Below the pieces are notes generated by a model. The model did not search any database, was not told where the DNA came from, and saw only the letters and a list, made by a program, of their open reading frames with translations. A stretch of 64,000 nucleotides of DNA, from the NCBI RefSeq assembly GCF_041903755.1, contig NZ_JBBWVE010000002.1, forward strand, positions 1 through 64,000. The letters run 5' to 3'. The DNA is from Thiocapsa roseilacustris. GTDB taxonomy: Bacteria > Pseudomonadota > Gammaproteobacteria > Chromatiales > Chromatiaceae. Positions 62,837 through 64,000 of this stretch are shown here, in pieces (position 1 is the stretch's first letter; every line of letters begins with the position of its first letter). The position numbers and the translations under genes were made by a program.

Positions 62837-63031
62837 TTAAACTGCGTCCTTAGTGTTCATGTGGGGTTTTGATTCGGGTTCGATCTCGGAGGCTCTCTGC
62901 CGGCGTCGGCGTGGACCCAGTTTAAGTCATTAAAAAAACAAAAAAACCTGAACCGCGCCCCGCCGTGATTGTGGATCGCGGAGAGGTCGTTCCCAAACGC
63001 AATCCTTCCATAGACCCACAAGCGCGGTTCA
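62837..63031. repeat. Diverged composite repeat between lemA and the M48 gene
   Basis: TTAAACTGCGTCC at the left, GGACCCAGTTTAAG near 62922, an AT-rich spacer (CATTAAAAAAACAAAAAAAC) and a second unit from GAACCGCGCCCC to GCGCGGTTCAG. The two-unit layout is kept but the interiors differ from other copies. On the minus strand its first bases are the lemA stop TGA, and its last bases abut the TTG start of the M48 gene. Confidence 0.75.
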
Positions 63032-63610
63032 GAAGGAGACTGTGACGGCCTCGCGTTTCTCCGGCGCCTCGATCTCCAACAACTGCGCGGCCGTGAATCC
63101 GAAACGCTGCGCGATCAGGTTGTTCGGGAAGACCTCGCGCAGGGTGTTGTAGCCCATGACCGCATCGTTGAAGGCTTGGCGCGCGAAGGCCACGCGGTTC
63201 TCGGTGCTGACCAGCTCCTCGGAGAGCTGCATCATATTTTGATTGGCCTTGAGGTCGGGGTAGGCCTCGGAGAGCGCGAACAGCTTGCCCAGTGCTCCGG
63301 CCACGCCCATCTCGGCTTGGGCCAGCATCGCCACCGCGGCGCCGTCGCTCGGATCGGCCGCGACCTGCTTGAGGCTGCCGACCGCTTGGTTGCGGGCCTG
63401 GATGACGGCTTCGAGCGTCTCGCGCTCGTGGGTCATGTAGCGCTCGGCGACCTTGACCAGATTCGGGATCAGGTCGTAGCGGCGCGTGAGCTGAACATCG
63501 ATCTGAGCAAAGGCATTCTTGTAGCGATTGCGTCCGGCAACCAGGCGGTTGTAGATGACGACGACAAGAATCGCCAACAACACGATCAAGCCAAGCAGTG
63601 TCCAGCCCAT
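63029..63610 (-). CDS. lemA: LemA family protein
   Basis: A 193-residue protein with one N-terminal membrane helix (GWTLLGLIVLLAILVVVIYNRLV) and a long helical bundle: RYKNAFAQIDVQLTRRYDLIPNLVKVAERYM, then AYPDLKANQNMMQLSEELVSTENRVAFARQAFNDAVMGYN and FPNNLIAQRFGF, all diagnostic of LemA. The C-terminal part faces the periplasm. Function is unclear, but it often accompanies M48 or TPM-domain proteins. The stop codon TGA coincides with the edge of a dispersed repeat. Confidence 0.93.
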   Translation of the reverse strand: MGWTLLGLIVLLAILVVVIYNRLVAGRNRYKNAFAQIDVQLTRRYDLIPNLVKVAERYMTHERETLEAVIQARNQAVGSLKQVAADPSDGAAVAMLAQAEMGVAGALGKLFALSEAYPDLKANQNMMQLSEELVSTENRVAFARQAFNDAVMGYNTLREVFPNNLIAQRFGFTAAQLLEIEAPEKREAVTVSF

Positions 63611-63622
63611 CGGTGCTCCTCC

Positions 63623-63708
63623 TAAACCGCGCCCGGCGCGGTATGCGATGTTTTTGGATGGGATCGGCCCCGGCAGACTTGACGAGCGTTGGAGCCGGCG
63701 CGGTTTAG
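63623..63708. repeat. Isolated unit A of the composite repeat
   Basis: TAAACCGCGCCCGGCGCGGT...GGAGCCGGCGCGGTTTAG, with GATGTTTTTGGATGGGATCG inside. It starts 13 bases upstream of the lemA start codon; no spacer or unit B follows. Confidence 0.9.
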
Positions 63709-64000
63709 ATGATCAGTGTCCACGGATCGCAGCAGTCGCCGGGTCCGGTGTCGGGCCTCGGCCGTCACGCGGCCTTCGGCAATGCTCCGAAAGGCTAGCA
63801 TACTCCCGCTGGGTTAAGCAGGGGCGGGCAAGCGGGGCCTCGGGCCCGCTCGCGCATCGGGCTCCGACCCCGCTGCACCTTGCCGCCTGTCAGTTGACGC
63901 CGACACCCTGGTTCCAGCTCGAGAGGCCTCTCACGGAGCTACGGAGACACGGAGGACACGAAGCAAAGATGTTGAGTTCTCCGTGTCTCCGTGTCTCCGT
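63709..64000. other. Intergenic end of window without a recognised gene
   Basis: No coding region is recognised in the last 290 bases. The end carries ACGGAGACACGGAGGACACG and, after a short gap, the inverted TCTCCGTGTCTCCGTGTCTC, a simple inverted repeat of a kind common between genes in high-GC proteobacteria. Confidence 0.5.

Overview
The window is GC-rich, gene-dense DNA from a proteobacterium. The housekeeping set (HslO, TmcA, DarP, HtpX, RecJ, PurM/PurN, PgsA) points to Gammaproteobacteria. The c-type cytochrome, cytochrome b561/YceI pair and DUF3501/Fe-S pair would suit a Chromatiaceae-like organism; that placement is inference, because no rRNA gene or photosynthesis gene is present.

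Layout. 0-7.3 kb: a large unknown membrane protein, a dicarboxylate/acidic amino acid symporter, small membrane proteins and a YccA/Bax-inhibitor-1 protein. 7.4-15.4 kb: tRNA-Ser(UGA), the coupled tmcA-Nudix-yceH genes, an exported PIMT-like protein with a zinc-ribbon partner, a HIRAN protein, a nucleoside transporter and hslO. 15.6-22.2 kb: a 56-residue membrane peptide behind a clear promoter, a metallophosphoesterase, small conserved proteins, purM-purN, two pseudogenes and pgsA. 22.5-33.3 kb: a five-gene srf cluster (SrfA paralogue, SrfA, SrfB, SrfC and a TPR/Sel1-like membrane protein). 33.3-39.8 kb: a graveyard of mobile DNA ending at tRNA-Glu(UUC) and tRNA-Ala(GGC). It holds a GIY-YIG fragment, IS66- and IS91-like pieces, Mu-like head genes, a group II intron 3' end, a broken IS110, an IS3 piece and a broken zinc-ribbon gene. 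40.3-64 kb: htpX, cytochrome b561/YceI, a NagD-type HAD, the DUF3501/Fe-S pair, glutathione peroxidase, Fpr, an ATP-dependent DNA ligase, an Fe-S photolyase, a flavin oxidoreductase, cytochrome c4, a GT2-GT39-PAP2 operon, darP, recJ, an M48 protease and lemA.

Three themes stand out. First, the srf cluster joins an actin/Hsp70-like ATPase (SrfB), a dynamin-like P-loop protein (SrfC) and three single-pass membrane proteins, and looks like an undescribed envelope machine; the 'virulence' name inherited from Salmonella says little here. Second, a composite dispersed repeat (unit A, AT-rich spacer, unit B) begins in at least six places exactly on the stop codon of the preceding gene. Third, several other short repeat families sit between genes: a 76-bp palindromic element with two of four copies on either side of srfB, GTCGTT-type hexanucleotide arrays at three loci, and a perfect 50-bp palindrome.

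Start codons were moved from the longest open frame wherever a ribosome binding site, signal peptide or gene overlap favoured an internal start. All functional calls come from reading protein motifs by eye; no database search was run.
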